The notes below the pieces were generated by a model, which saw nothing but the letters and a program-made list of their open reading frames with translations, did no database searches and was not told the origin of the DNA. Both the position numbers and the translations under genes were made by a program. This document shows positions 1 to 7,980 of a DNA stretch of 36,942 bases, in pieces (position 1 is the first letter of the stretch; each line of letters starts with the position of its first letter). The DNA is taken from the NCBI GenBank assembly GCA_009784775.1, contig WQXQ01000008.1, forward strand, positions 1 to 36,942, in the 5' to 3' direction. This stretch comes from Treponema sp. (GTDB taxonomy: Bacteria > Spirochaetota > Spirochaetia > Treponematales > Breznakiellaceae).

Positions 1-114
1 CGCCGGTATATAACGCAGAAGGCGGACTAAACACATTGGTACATGAAAAAAGCAGAAAGAAGAGGGAAAAAAGAAAAGCTAATCCTATTCGTTTATTGTT
101 CATTTCCAATCTCC

Positions 115-546
115 TTAATTCACTGCTACAAATTCAACGGGGAAGGTGACGCCATACGGCACGCCGCCTTTTCTCACCGATACCGTTGCAAAATAGATGC
201 CGGAATTTTTGAATAGGGGATCCCAGGCATCCAGCAGCAATACCGGACCATTTACTTCCATTGAAGTACCCGTTATTTTCCAGACAATACTGCCTGCATC
301 ATACTGGGCAATATTCTGTAAAGTAATACTCCACTCGAATTTATCCGGAACGTTGCGATCCAAAACAATATCTTCACTAATAACCGGCGCGCCTTCGAGT
401 ATTTCGATGAAAACAACGGTGGCCTCTGCGGTTCCTTCGCCTGACGGCGTTGAGCTCAGCCCTGAGGTTGAACCCGGGCAAGCGGCAAAACAAATGGAAA
501 AGACCGCAACAAGAATGATACAGCCAATTCTGTGCAAGTGTGTCAT
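115..546 (-). CDS. small lipoprotein with Ig-like C-terminal module
   Basis: The product is a predicted secreted lipoprotein of 143 residues. It has a basic start, a hydrophobic stretch and a lipobox ending in Phe-Ala-Ala-Cys at about residue 22, then a Ser/Gly/Thr-rich linker. The ATG at 544-546 is preferred because AGGAGG lies six bases upstream of it. A GTG at 550-552 would sit directly against that ribosome site. The last ~100 residues (FEWSI, IVWKI, GIYFATVSVRKGGVPY, then a closing F-x-V-x-V strand) match in pattern the C-terminal modules of the giant lipoproteins at 29475-33425 and 33438-36800. This suggests a stand-alone copy of that Ig-like module. The gene is probably co-transcribed with the small ORF at 604-699. 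Its function is unknown; cell-surface display or binding is an inference. Confidence 0.75.
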   Translation of the reverse strand: MTHLHRIGCIILVAVFSICFAACPGSTSGLSSTPSGEGTAEATVVFIEILEGAPVISEDIVLDRNVPDKFEWSITLQNIAQYDAGSIVWKITGTSMEVNGPVLLLDAWDPLFKNSGIYFATVSVRKGGVPYGVTFPVEFVAVN

Positions 547-603
547 AAACACCCTCCTTAAAAGTTTACTGAGAAATAGACAATTAAAAGAATGATACGA
601 TGT

Positions 604-699
604 TTAGTTCAAAATGTCAATGTGGGATATACGATGGTATAGGGTTTTTTTAGAAGGGTATAGGGTTTCAAACTGATAGCCGTTTTTTGTATTGTTCAT
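604..699 (-). CDS. 31-codon small ORF between rbfA and lipoprotein gene
   Basis: An ATG at 697-699 follows a strong AGGAGG ribosome site with eight bases of spacing, and the frame runs 31 codons to TAA. The peptide begins MNNTKNGYQF and is basic and polar, with no signal peptide or membrane segment. It contains a repeated T-L-Y core (ETLYPS, KTLYHR) that comes from a 12-bp direct repeat, AAACCCTATACC, in the DNA. A promoter lies just upstream at 753-781, and the lipoprotein gene at 546 follows about 57 bases downstream. I do not recognise the product. It could be a real small protein or a translated leader for the lipoprotein gene; the ribosome site is the main support. Confidence 0.45.
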   Translation of the reverse strand: MNNTKNGYQFETLYPSKKTLYHRISHIDILN

Positions 700-752
700 A
701 AAAAAAACCTCCTTTTTTACTTAAACACAAAAAACGTAATGCTACCAGCGAC

Positions 753-781
753 AATGTAACAGTTTCAAGTGAAACTGTCAA
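753..781 (-). promoter_or_regulatory. sigma70-type promoter with palindrome in the spacer
   Basis: On the minus strand, TTGACA (776-781) and TACATT (753-758) are separated by exactly 17 bases. The spacer is almost filled by a perfect inverted repeat, ACAGTTTCA-N2-TGAAACTGT (759-778), nested inside outer arms GACAATG/CATTGTC (750-756, 783-789). Transcription would start near 746 and serve the small ORF (604-699) and the lipoprotein gene (115-546). The placement fits a repressor operator. The structure could alternatively be an RNA hairpin at the 3' end of the rbfA transcript, but no U-tract follows directly. Confidence 0.5.
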
Positions 782-1134
782 GCATTGTCAACACATAAAT
801 GATCTATTTTTTGCACCAGGTCAAAACCTTCGCGAATGCTTGGGTCGGGGTGAAAACGCAGGTGAGGAATTTTTCGTATGCGAAGGGCAGCGCCAAGCTG
901 AGACTGAATAAAACCGGCGGCGCTTTGCAGGCCGGCGGCGCTGCGTTCGATGTTGGCAGACTCGCGGATATTGGAAACATAGACATCGGCGTAGGAAAAA
1001 TCCCGCGACACGCTTACCCGTGTTATCGAAATAAACGATGTCACTCGGGGGTCTTTTATTTTTCCTTCCAGGACCAGGGCGCTGATCATTTCCTGTATCT
1101 GCCGCCCCAGCCGCTCGGTTCTGAATTCACTCAT
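778..1134 (-). CDS. rbfA: 30S ribosome-binding factor A
   Basis: The 118-residue product matches RbfA, a small KH-like-fold protein that binds immature 30S subunits and helps 16S rRNA 5'-end maturation and cold adaptation. Family features visible are the N-terminal R-x-x-R-L-G-R-Q-I-x-E-x-I motif, the strand segment ITRVSVSRDFSYADVYVS and the closing strand LRFHPDPSIREG. The gene starts 16 bases after the infB stop. It is the last gene of rimP-nusA-infB-rbfA; truB and rpsO, which often follow rbfA in other bacteria, are absent here. Its last codons overlap the promoter at 753-781. Confidence 0.95.
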   Translation of the reverse strand: MSEFRTERLGRQIQEMISALVLEGKIKDPRVTSFISITRVSVSRDFSYADVYVSNIRESANIERSAAGLQSAAGFIQSQLGAALRIRKIPHLRFHPDPSIREGFDLVQKIDHLCVDNA

Positions 1135-1150
1135 GCGATTACCGCCGATC

Positions 1151-3811
1151 TTAGGTACTGCTTAATTTCCGGGCAACCTGAATGATCTCGATCACTTCAA
1201 ATTGATCGCCAACCTGCACATCATCAAAGCCGTCAAGTCCCATACCACATTCGTAACCGGCGGCAACCTCGCGGGCATCGTCCTTGAAGCGCCTGAGCGA
1301 AGCGATTTTTCCGGACCAGAGCACTATTCCCTCGCGGATTACGCTGACGCTTGCGCTGCGCTTGACTACGCCGCTTTGCACATAACAGCCGGCAATGGTT
1401 CCCACTTTGGGCACCTTGAAGGTATCCCGTACTTCCACCGATCCAATGACTTCTTCTTTGGTATCCGGCTTGAGCATCCCTTCCATTGCCTGTTGGATTT
1501 CTTCAACGGCCTTGTAGATGACATTATACTTGCGTATGTCAATTTTTTCCTGATCCGCCAGAACTTTTGCTCTGGGCAGAGGCCGCACGTTAAAGCCAAT
1601 GATAATAGCCTTGGAAGCAATAGCCAATGCGATATCGCCTTCGTTGATTGGCCCGGGCAGCGCCTGTATCACATGCAGCCGGATTTCTTTGGTCGAAAGT
1701 TTTTCAAGGCTGTTCTTGAGCGCTTCCGCCGAACCCTGCACGTCCGCTTTAATGATAACCTTTAGTTCCTGTATGGTCCCATCGCTTATCCGGTCACGGA
1801 GCGTTTCGGCTGTTACCTGTTTGATATTTTTTGCGTCTTCAAACCGTTTCAATTCCTGCCGTCTGGAGGAATACTCACGGGCAATTTTTTCATCTGCCAC
1901 CACCTGCAGAATATCTCCGGCATTGGGGCTGCCTTCAAATCCCAGTACTTCGACCGGCATTGAGGGCGTTGCATGACTTATCTTTTCACCTTTGTCGTTG
2001 AAAATCGCCCGCACCTTGCCCGGCCAAACGCCTGCAACAAAGGAGTCGCCTACAGAGAGGGTGCCTTTTTCGATCATTACCGTGGCTACAATACCCCGCC
2101 CATGATCGATTCTTGATTCAAGCACTTTTCCTTCGGCGCTTCGCTGGAAGTTGGCTTTAAGATCAAGCAACTCCGCTTCAAGCAGTATGGTTTCGATAAG
2201 TTTTTCTATTCCCGTTTTTTGCAGGGCGGAAAGTTCAACAAACATGGTCTTGCCGCCCCATTCTTCCGGCATAAGGCCAAGATCGGAAAGCTGGCTTTTA
2301 ACCCGGTCGGGATTCGCTTCAGGTTTGTCGATTTTATTGACCGCAACGATGATGGGAACTTCGGCTTCTTTGGCATGGTTGATCGCTTCAATGGTTTGAG
2401 GCATAACCCCATCATCCGCGGCGACAACCAGTATTACGACATCGGTTACCTGCGCGCCGCGCGCCCGCATTCGGGTAAAGGCCTCGTGGCCGGGAGTATC
2501 AAGGAAGGTGATTCTGCCGAATTGCGTTTCCACCATGTAAGCGCCGATATGCTGGGTAATGCCGCCAAATTCGCCGGACACTACATTGGCGCTGCGAATC
2601 GCGTCGAGCAATTTGGTCTTGCCGTGATCGACATGGCCCATAACGGTAACCACCGGCGGTCTGGGCAGCATTACCGCGCCTTCGTCTGATCCGGTGTCGA
2701 TAACCGTTTCATCGTACAGGCTGATAATTTTAACATCGGCGCCAAATTCGCTGGCAAGTATTGTCGCGGTATCGGCGTCAATCTGCTGGTTTATGGTCAC
2801 CATCATGCCCATTTTCATGAGCCGCTGAATAAGGTCAGATGCTTTCAGATTCAATTTTTTTGCCAGTTCTGAAACCGGAATAACTTCCATAATATCGATG
2901 GATTTAGGCACAGGATTGGCAATATAGGTAATTTTCTTTTTGGTCTGGAGGAGTTTTTCCTCCATTTCCAGTTCTTTTTCCTTGCGGTTATAACTTGGCT
3001 TTTTGGTTTTGAAACTGCGTTTTGCCGTGCCCTTGCCTTCGGGCAGAGGAGCGGGCGGAGGTGAACCTGGTCCACCGCGCCCCATTCCCGGACGAGGCGC
3101 AAAACCCGGCCTGCCGCCAGGGCCGCTTCCGCCGGGACGCGGCGCTCCGCCGCCGGGACGAGGAGCAAAACCGGGGCGCCCGCCGCCGGCATGACCGCCC
3201 GGCCTGGGTGCGCCTGAAAAATTAGACGGACCCGGCCTGCCGCCGGCATGACCGCCCGGCCTGCCGCCGCCGGCATGACCGCCGGCTGCCGGTCTCCCAT
3301 GCGGAGGACGGCCTTCGGCATGGCCTTCAGCACGACCGCCGGCACGGCCTTCGGGACGACCTTCTGAATGGCCGCCGCCATGGGGCCGTTTACCCGCCGG
3401 TTTGCCCCCTACCCTGCCTGCCACTACTGCAGGCCGCTGGGCAAAAGAGAACGGCGCGGACGAATGCGGCGGTGCTGAGGCGTCCGATTTTTTGGCGCTT
3501 GCAGTTGTTTCTGCCGATGCCTTTTCTGTTTTGGGCGTATCCCCCTGAGCAGCCGGAGCATGGCTTGAAAGCACCAGTTTGGGCTGCAGCTTCCGCGCCG
3601 CCGGAGATCCTCCTGCGGCATCGCCATCTTTGGCGCCGCCCGCTTTGCCGGCAGCGCTGACGCCGGGTTTTTTCTTCAGTACAAGCTTGGGGCGTTCCCC
3701 GGATTTGGCAGGGCTTTTTTCAGCGCCGGCAATCATTGCGGCCTGATCGGCTTGAGTATGTTTTATCAATTCAGCTTTCGGTTTTTGAGTACCGTCTGTG
3801 TCCTCTGCCAT
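1151..3811 (-). CDS. infB: translation initiation factor IF-2
   Basis: This 886-residue protein is the GTPase that delivers initiator tRNA to the 30S subunit and promotes subunit joining. All GTPase motifs are present: G1 GHVDHGKT at about residues 392-399, G2 [11 protein letters not shown]3 DTPGHEAF at about 438 and G4 NKID at about 492. The usual IF-2 domain II, III and C-terminal initiator-tRNA-binding regions follow. An IF2_N-like segment ([19 protein letters not shown]) lies at about 311-330. The first ~290 residues are low-complexity. Between about 132 and 250 they are dominated by Gly-Arg-Pro-His repeats such as [10 protein letters not shown] and GFAPRPG. The ATG directly follows the nusA stop with no gap (TAAATG), so the two genes are probably translationally coupled. 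Confidence 0.97.
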   Translation of the reverse strand: MAEDTDGTQKPKAELIKHTQADQAAMIAGAEKSPAKSGERPKLVLKKKPGVSAAGKAGGAKDGDAAGGSPAARKLQPKLVLSSHAPAAQGDTPKTEKASAETTASAKKSDASAPPHSSAPFSFAQRPAVVAGRVGGKPAGKRPHGGGHSEGRPEGRAGGRAEGHAEGRPPHGRPAAGGHAGGGRPGGHAGGRPGPSNFSGAPRPGGHAGGGRPGFAPRPGGGAPRPGGSGPGGRPGFAPRPGMGRGGPGSPPPAPLPEGKGTAKRSFKTKKPSYNRKEKELEMEEKLLQTKKKITYIANPVPKSIDIMEVIPVSELAKKLNLKASDLIQRLMKMGMMVTINQQIDADTATILASEFGADVKIISLYDETVIDTGSDEGAVMLPRPPVVTVMGHVDHGKTKLLDAIRSANVVSGEFGGITQHIGAYMVETQFGRITFLDTPGHEAFTRMRARGAQVTDVVILVVAADDGVMPQTIEAINHAKEAEVPIIVAVNKIDKPEANPDRVKSQLSDLGLMPEEWGGKTMFVELSALQKTGIEKLIETILLEAELLDLKANFQRSAEGKVLESRIDHGRGIVATVMIEKGTLSVGDSFVAGVWPGKVRAIFNDKGEKISHATPSMPVEVLGFEGSPNAGDILQVVADEKIAREYSSRRQELKRFEDAKNIKQVTAETLRDRISDGTIQELKVIIKADVQGSAEALKNSLEKLSTKEIRLHVIQALPGPINEGDIALAIASKAIIIGFNVRPLPRAKVLADQEKIDIRKYNVIYKAVEEIQQAMEGMLKPDTKEEVIGSVEVRDTFKVPKVGTIAGCYVQSGVVKRSASVSVIREGIVLWSGKIASLRRFKDDAREVAAGYECGMGLDGFDDVQVGDQFEVIEIIQVARKLSST

Positions 3812-5305
3812 TTATTCCTCTTCGTCCTCTTTTTCGTAACTCAATTCCAGCTCTGCGCCGCAGTTGGGGCAATTAATGGTATTGCCGGAATAATGAGCCG
3901 TATCAATGGTGAATTTTTCACTACACTCGGGACATTCGACCTCTTCGGCTTCTTCCTCTTCGCCTTCAACGTCTTCATCCTCTTCAAATTCTTCCGCTTC
4001 TTCATCTTCCACGATTTCAACCGATTCATCGATCAAGGCGCGGAGCACATCAAGCTGTTCAGGAGAAATGCCTTCGATTGCTTCCAGCTGTTCCTGACTG
4101 AGATCGAGGAAGTCTTCGATATAATCAATGCCGCTATCAAGCAGCGCCTGAGCAACGGCAGGATCCACGCCGGGAAGTTCGCCAATGCGGGAAAGTTCTT
4201 CCACATCGGCATCGCTGAACAGTTCTGAAACTGCCCTGCGGGATTCGGCGGCAATATCCATTTCGGTAAACTGGGCTTCGGTTTTTACATCGATCATCCA
4301 GTCGGTCAGTTTGTTTGCAAGGCGCACATTCAGGCCCTGTTTGCCTATTGCCTGCGATAACAGGGAATCGCTTACCACTGCCAGCGCCTTTTTCGATTTT
4401 TCGTTGATGATGATCACGTCCCTGACTTCGGCCGGGGAAAGGGCATTTTTGATAAAGCGCTTTGGATCGGGATCGTATTTCAGAATATCGATTTTTTCCC
4501 CTTCAAGCTCTTTTATCACCGCCTGAATCCGCACGCCCTTAAGCCCCACGCACGCACCAACCGGGTCAACATCATCACGATTGGAATATACCGCCAGCTT
4601 GGTACGGTAACCTGCCTCTCTGACAATTTTATGTATCTCAACGGTTTTGTCGTATACTTCGGGAACCTCAAGCTCAAAAATGGCCCGTACAAATTCAGGA
4701 TCGGTCCGCGATAACACAACTTGCAGCCCCGAAGGTGATGTATTGACCTCTTTGATAAGTGCTTTGATTCGATCATTTAAATGATAGGTTTCACGAGCGG
4801 ACTGGTATTTAAGGGGCAGTATGCCCTCAATTTTTCCCAAATCAACATAAATGGTTCCTTTCCGCTCCCGCTGATAATACCCGATGATAATTTCGCCAAT
4901 TTTATCCTTGAATTCGGAATAGAGGCTGTTCTTTTGAATATCCCTGATTGACTGATGGGCAGTTTGTTTGGCAAGCTGCACCGATTGGCGGGTAAACTCT
5001 TTGGCAGAATCTATTTCCACCAGTATTTCATCGCCCACTTCCGCATCTGGATTAAGTTCCTTTGCGTCAAAAAGATCGATCTCGTCAACCGGATTGTACA
5101 CATCATCGTGCTCAACTACTTTTTTCCGTGAGAATATTGCAACCTGTCCGTCATCGTCAAATCTGACCATGGCGTTTTCATCGGTACCATACCGTTTCCG
5201 ATAAGCCGCCAAAAGCATATCTTCGACAGTCCTTTGGATAAGTTCTTCCGAAAGACCCCGTTCCTGGCTTAACTGACGGATTGCCTCCGACATATCAATG
5301 CCCAA
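3812..5305 (-). CDS. nusA: transcription factor NusA with C-terminal zinc-ribbon-like tail
   Basis: This 497-residue protein fits NusA, the RNA polymerase-binding pausing, termination and antitermination factor. It has an N-terminal polymerase-binding domain, an S1 domain (about 135-200), KH1 and KH2 (about 200-345, including VGLKGVRIQAV and AIGKQGLNVRLA), then two helix-hairpin segments (about 355-420). The tail is unusual: a strongly acidic stretch (about 422-456) leads to a CPEC...CPNC ribbon with cysteines at about 458, 461, 479 and 482. The start appears to be TTG at 5303-5305, because AGGAGG lies six bases upstream. An in-frame ATG at 5291-5293 lacks good spacing. The gene overlaps the rimP end by 11 bases and abuts infB. 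Confidence 0.95.
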   Translation of the reverse strand: MGIDMSEAIRQLSQERGLSEELIQRTVEDMLLAAYRKRYGTDENAMVRFDDDGQVAIFSRKKVVEHDDVYNPVDEIDLFDAKELNPDAEVGDEILVEIDSAKEFTRQSVQLAKQTAHQSIRDIQKNSLYSEFKDKIGEIIIGYYQRERKGTIYVDLGKIEGILPLKYQSARETYHLNDRIKALIKEVNTSPSGLQVVLSRTDPEFVRAIFELEVPEVYDKTVEIHKIVREAGYRTKLAVYSNRDDVDPVGACVGLKGVRIQAVIKELEGEKIDILKYDPDPKRFIKNALSPAEVRDVIIINEKSKKALAVVSDSLLSQAIGKQGLNVRLANKLTDWMIDVKTEAQFTEMDIAAESRRAVSELFSDADVEELSRIGELPGVDPAVAQALLDSGIDYIEDFLDLSQEQLEAIEGISPEQLDVLRALIDESVEIVEDEEAEEFEEDEDVEGEEEEAEEVECPECSEKFTIDTAHYSGNTINCPNCGAELELSYEKEDEEE

Positions 5306-5819
5306 TGTATTCCTCCTGCGAAGGGTCTAATTTGGCTTTTGCAACCAGCGCATAATCCAACCGGATTGCCCCTTCTTTTCCTTTTATTGTTATACCCTGC
5401 TCGTCAGCTGCTTCTAAAATGCCCACTGACCAGTCTGAAATATCCGTTCTCCACAGGCGTACTCCCCTGCCCCGGTAATGGGCAAGCTCAACGCCATCCT
5501 TGACCTGCCTGGTTATTCCCGGAGTGGACACCTCTACCGAAAGCTCCCGCCCGGGAAATGCCTCTTCCAGCTTGGGCAGGATGGCATGATGCACCCGCGA
5601 GCAATCGGTGGTACCCAGTACCCCCGGTTTATATACCACGGCACGAACCTGCGCAGTTCCCACCACTCCGTTTGGGGTGTCCTTGCGGGATTTGGTGTAA
5701 AAAACACCCAGTTCTATCAGAACCATCCCCAAACCCTGTACCAAGGCCTCCAATTGCCCCCTTAGAGCAATTGTCTGTGCATCCCCAACCGGCGCGTCTG
5801 CCTGAGCGGAATACTGCAT
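5295..5819 (-). CDS. rimP: ribosome maturation factor RimP
   Basis: This 174-residue product matches RimP, a two-domain protein needed for late assembly of the 30S subunit. The N-terminal domain carries the family pattern G-x-x-L-I-E-L-G near the start and the segment TDCSRVHHAILPKLEE. The E-V-S-T-P-G-I-T-R motif (family form EVSSPGxxR) precedes the C-terminal SH3-like domain, with WSVGILEAAD and a closing IRLDYALVAKAKL strand. The ATG at 5817-5819 is chosen because AAGGA lies close upstream. A GTG at 5843 would add eight residues but has no ribosome site. It is the first protein gene of the operon, 30 bases downstream of the hairpin at 5849-5877. Confidence 0.93.
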   Translation of the reverse strand: MQYSAQADAPVGDAQTIALRGQLEALVQGLGMVLIELGVFYTKSRKDTPNGVVGTAQVRAVVYKPGVLGTTDCSRVHHAILPKLEEAFPGRELSVEVSTPGITRQVKDGVELAHYRGRGVRLWRTDISDWSVGILEAADEQGITIKGKEGAIRLDYALVAKAKLDPSQEEYIGH

Positions 5820-5848
5820 TTTCTTCCTTCGTACTCCTCGCACACAAT

Positions 5849-5877
5849 AAAAAAAAGGGCTTTTCGCAGCCCTTTTT
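5849..5877 (-). terminator. intrinsic terminator or attenuator between tRNA-Gly and rimP
   Basis: Read on the minus strand, a perfect 10-bp stem AAAAAGGGCT/AGCCCTTTTT with a six-base loop runs into eight Us. It lies downstream of tRNA-Gly (same strand) and only 30 bases before the rimP start, leaving no room for a separate promoter in between. It can therefore end the tRNA transcript while partial read-through feeds rimP-nusA-infB-rbfA. The stem is symmetrical and A/T-flanked, so it could also act on the plus strand, where no gene precedes it. Confidence 0.8.
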
Positions 5878-5968
5878 ACCCAAAAACGCTATATTGTCAC
5901 ATCATATTGACATGCTGCGAAGCCATTGTCAATACAATCCATGTTTCCGGCAGGAAACACGCGCCAAA

Positions 5969-6039
5969 GCGGAAGACGGGAGTCGGACCCGCGACATCGA
6001 CCTTGGCAAGGTCGCGCTCTACCACTGAGCTACTTCCGC
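5969..6039 (-). tRNA. tRNA-Gly (anticodon GCC)
   Basis: A 71-nt cloverleaf folds on the minus strand. The acceptor stem is GCGGAAG/CTTCCGC, the D arm GCTC/GAGC with loop AGTGGTA, and the anticodon stem CGACC/GGTCG with loop TTGCCAA, giving anticodon GCC. A five-base variable loop is followed by a T stem GCGGG/CCCGT. No CCA is encoded. The T loop reads TCCGACT, so the normally near-invariant T at position 55 is C. The gene is upstream of the rimP-nusA-infB operon on the same strand. Confidence 0.95.
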
Positions 6040-6051
6040 GTAACTATTCCC

Positions 6052-6080
6052 AGTCTACTAAAAAAAGAAATGCAAGTCAA
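6052..6080 (-). promoter_or_regulatory. promoter of the tRNA-Gly / rimP-nusA operon
   Basis: On the minus strand TTGACT (6075-6080) and TAGACT (6052-6057) are 17 bases apart. The predicted start near 6045 is about six bases before the mature tRNA 5' end. This is the only good sigma70-type promoter I see before tRNA-Gly, and probably also the source of read-through into rimP. Confidence 0.6.
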
Positions 6081-6126
6081 GTCCCCCGGGGGGGAATTTT
6101 TGTACAAAATACGGTAGTCTATACCC

Positions 6127-7980
6127 ATGCGATTACCCTGGAAGGGCGGACGGGTCAGTTTGATTGCCGCCGCTGCCAAAGACAGAAAATTCCGCTTTTG
6201 TATATGCTGCGCCGCAACCCTGGGTACCGTGGTGTTTTCGCTGATAAACCCGCAGATAATCCGCTATACCATCGATTCGGTGATAGGGACAGTGCCGCTT
6301 GCCGCACCGGGTTTTGTTGCAGCATGGATCGAAGCGCTGGGCGGGCTGACTGTACTGCGCGAAAAAATCTGGATTTGCGCGCTCTGTATCGCGGGGGCGG
6401 CGCTCATTGCGGAATTGTGCAATATGGTCCGTAATTATACCGGCTCCGAGATGGGGGAAACCATCGCATGGCGGCTGTTGAATACGCTGTACGGCCATAT
6501 ACAGCAATTGCCCTGGAATTGGCACGTGAAAAGCCAGACAGGAGATATTATCCAACGCTGCACCACCGATGTTGACAATGTCAGAAATTTTATCCAGCAG
6601 AATTTAAGCGAGCTGCTGCGGACGGTTTGCATTTTTATCATTGCGGTATTGATGATGTTTTCCATGGACGTTTTCATGTCACTCATCGGCCTGTCGCTCA
6701 TTCCGGTGATTATTGTTTTTTCGATATTTTATTTTCGCCGTGTCAGCCGGAATTTTTCACGGGCCGAAGTGACCGAAGGGCAAATGCACGCGGCGGCGCA
6801 GGAAAACTATACCGGCGTGCGGGTTGTCCGCGCGTTTGGCAGGGAATCATGGGAAATGCAAAAATTTTCCGAAAAAACCAAAGCCCATGCCACTATCTGG
6901 ATCGAAATTGGAAAAATGCTGGGGCTCTTTTGGGGGGCGGGAGACATATTAAGCGGCCTGCAGTTGATGGTCATTGTTGCCGCCGGTATTTTTCGCTGCA
7001 TTCAGGGAGACCTTTCTCCGGGAACCTTTTTGGCGTTTTATACCTATTGTAATATGATGATATGGCCCATCAGGCAGCTTGGCCGGATACTGTCAGATCT
7101 TTCCAAAACGCTTGTCGCCGCGGATCGTATTCGCGAGATTCTTGCAGAAGAGCCGGAGATCGAGCCCCCCGATGCGCTCTATCCGGCAATAAAGGGAGCC
7201 ATTTGTTTTGACAAGGTCAGTTTCGCATACGGCGACAAACAGGTATTGCGCGATGTATCCTTCACGTTGAACCCCGGAGAAACGCTTGCCATATTGGGCG
7301 CAACGGGGTCGGGAAAATCATCACTGGTGCACCTGTTGAGCCGCCTTTACGATGTACCCGATGGAAACGGCACCATCACCATAGACGGCATTGACATACG
7401 CCGCATCGCGCGTGCTCATTTGCGCAAAAATATCGGGCTTTGTCTGCAGGAACCATTTCTTTTTTCCAAAACGATTCGAGAAAATATCCTGCAGGGACAG
7501 AGTGTACTCTGTCCCTGTGAGAAGAAACTGCAAAGCGCGGCGGAAGCCGCAGCAGTGCATGAAACCATTGAAGGATTTGCGGATGGGTACAATACCATCA
7601 TTGGAGAACGAGGCGTTACGCTTTCGGGAGGACAAAAACAGCGAGTGGCAATTGCGCGGATGCTTGCGTGTAACACGCCGGTAATGATATTTGATGACAG
7701 CTTATCCGCAGTGGATACAGAAACCGACGCCCGCATACGCGCCGCTTTGCGTCATCGAATCGAGGATACATCAAACCCTGTTTGTGTCATTATCATTTCA
7801 CACCGCGTCTCAAGTCTTATACAGGCCGACAAAATACTTGTTTTGAAAAACAGCACCGTAGAAGATATGGGCTCTCATCAGGAACTTATCGAGAGAAAAG
7901 GCACATATCAGCGGATATTTGCAATGCAGACTGCTGACATCGTTAATAACACCGCTACCGAGGAGCGCCGCCATGGCTGA
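6127..7980 (+). CDS. ABC exporter half-transporter, degenerate-site subunit
   Basis: This 617-residue protein has the type IV exporter layout: about six membrane helices in residues 20-310, then an ATPase domain. Walker A is GATGSGKSS (about 391-399), the Q-loop LQEP (about 440), the signature LSGGQ (about 499-503), the Walker B VMIFDD (about 519-524) and the H-loop SHR (about 558). The residue after the Walker B aspartate is Asp, not the catalytic Glu. In heterodimeric exporters such as the TM287/288 and BmrCD types, this marks the subunit that carries the degenerate ATP site. The next gene encodes the likely partner and overlaps by eight bases. No clear ribosome site precedes the ATG, so the start is uncertain. 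A perfect palindrome sits in the gene at 7492-7517. The substrate is unknown. Confidence 0.88.
   Translation: MRLPWKGGRVSLIAAAAKDRKFRFCICCAATLGTVVFSLINPQIIRYTIDSVIGTVPLAAPGFVAAWIEALGGLTVLREKIWICALCIAGAALIAELCNMVRNYTGSEMGETIAWRLLNTLYGHIQQLPWNWHVKSQTGDIIQRCTTDVDNVRNFIQQNLSELLRTVCIFIIAVLMMFSMDVFMSLIGLSLIPVIIVFSIFYFRRVSRNFSRAEVTEGQMHAAAQENYTGVRVVRAFGRESWEMQKFSEKTKAHATIWIEIGKMLGLFWGAGDILSGLQLMVIVAAGIFRCIQGDLSPGTFLAFYTYCNMMIWPIRQLGRILSDLSKTLVAADRIREILAEEPEIEPPDALYPAIKGAICFDKVSFAYGDKQVLRDVSFTLNPGETLAILGATGSGKSSLVHLLSRLYDVPDGNGTITIDGIDIRRIARAHLRKNIGLCLQEPFLFSKTIRENILQGQSVLCPCEKKLQSAAEAAAVHETIEGFADGYNTIIGERGVTLSGGQKQRVAIARMLACNTPVMIFDDSLSAVDTETDARIRAALRHRIEDTSNPVCVIIISHRVSSLIQADKILVLKNSTVEDMGSHQELIERKGTYQRIFAMQTADIVNNTATEERRHG
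7492..7517. repeat. 26-bp perfect palindrome inside the ABC exporter gene
   Basis: Arms CAGGGACAGAGT (7492-7503) and ACTCTGTCCCTG (7506-7517) are perfect reverse complements around a two-base centre. They encode part of the loop after the RENI motif, where the protein reads QGQSVLCPCEKK, a segment unlike the usual acidic stretch of exporters. This looks like an in-frame insertion of a short palindromic element. No second copy was found in the window. Confidence 0.8.

Noticed and set aside
2851-3381. Long open frames opposite and beside the GC-rich part of infB
   Set aside because: They arise from repetitive GC-rich codons of the IF-2 arm and have no ribosome sites or recognisable domains.
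6081-6126. Promoter for the ABC exporter operon near TTGTAC and TCTATA
   Set aside because: Spacing is only about 14 bases and the start would fall on the ATG; too weak to call.
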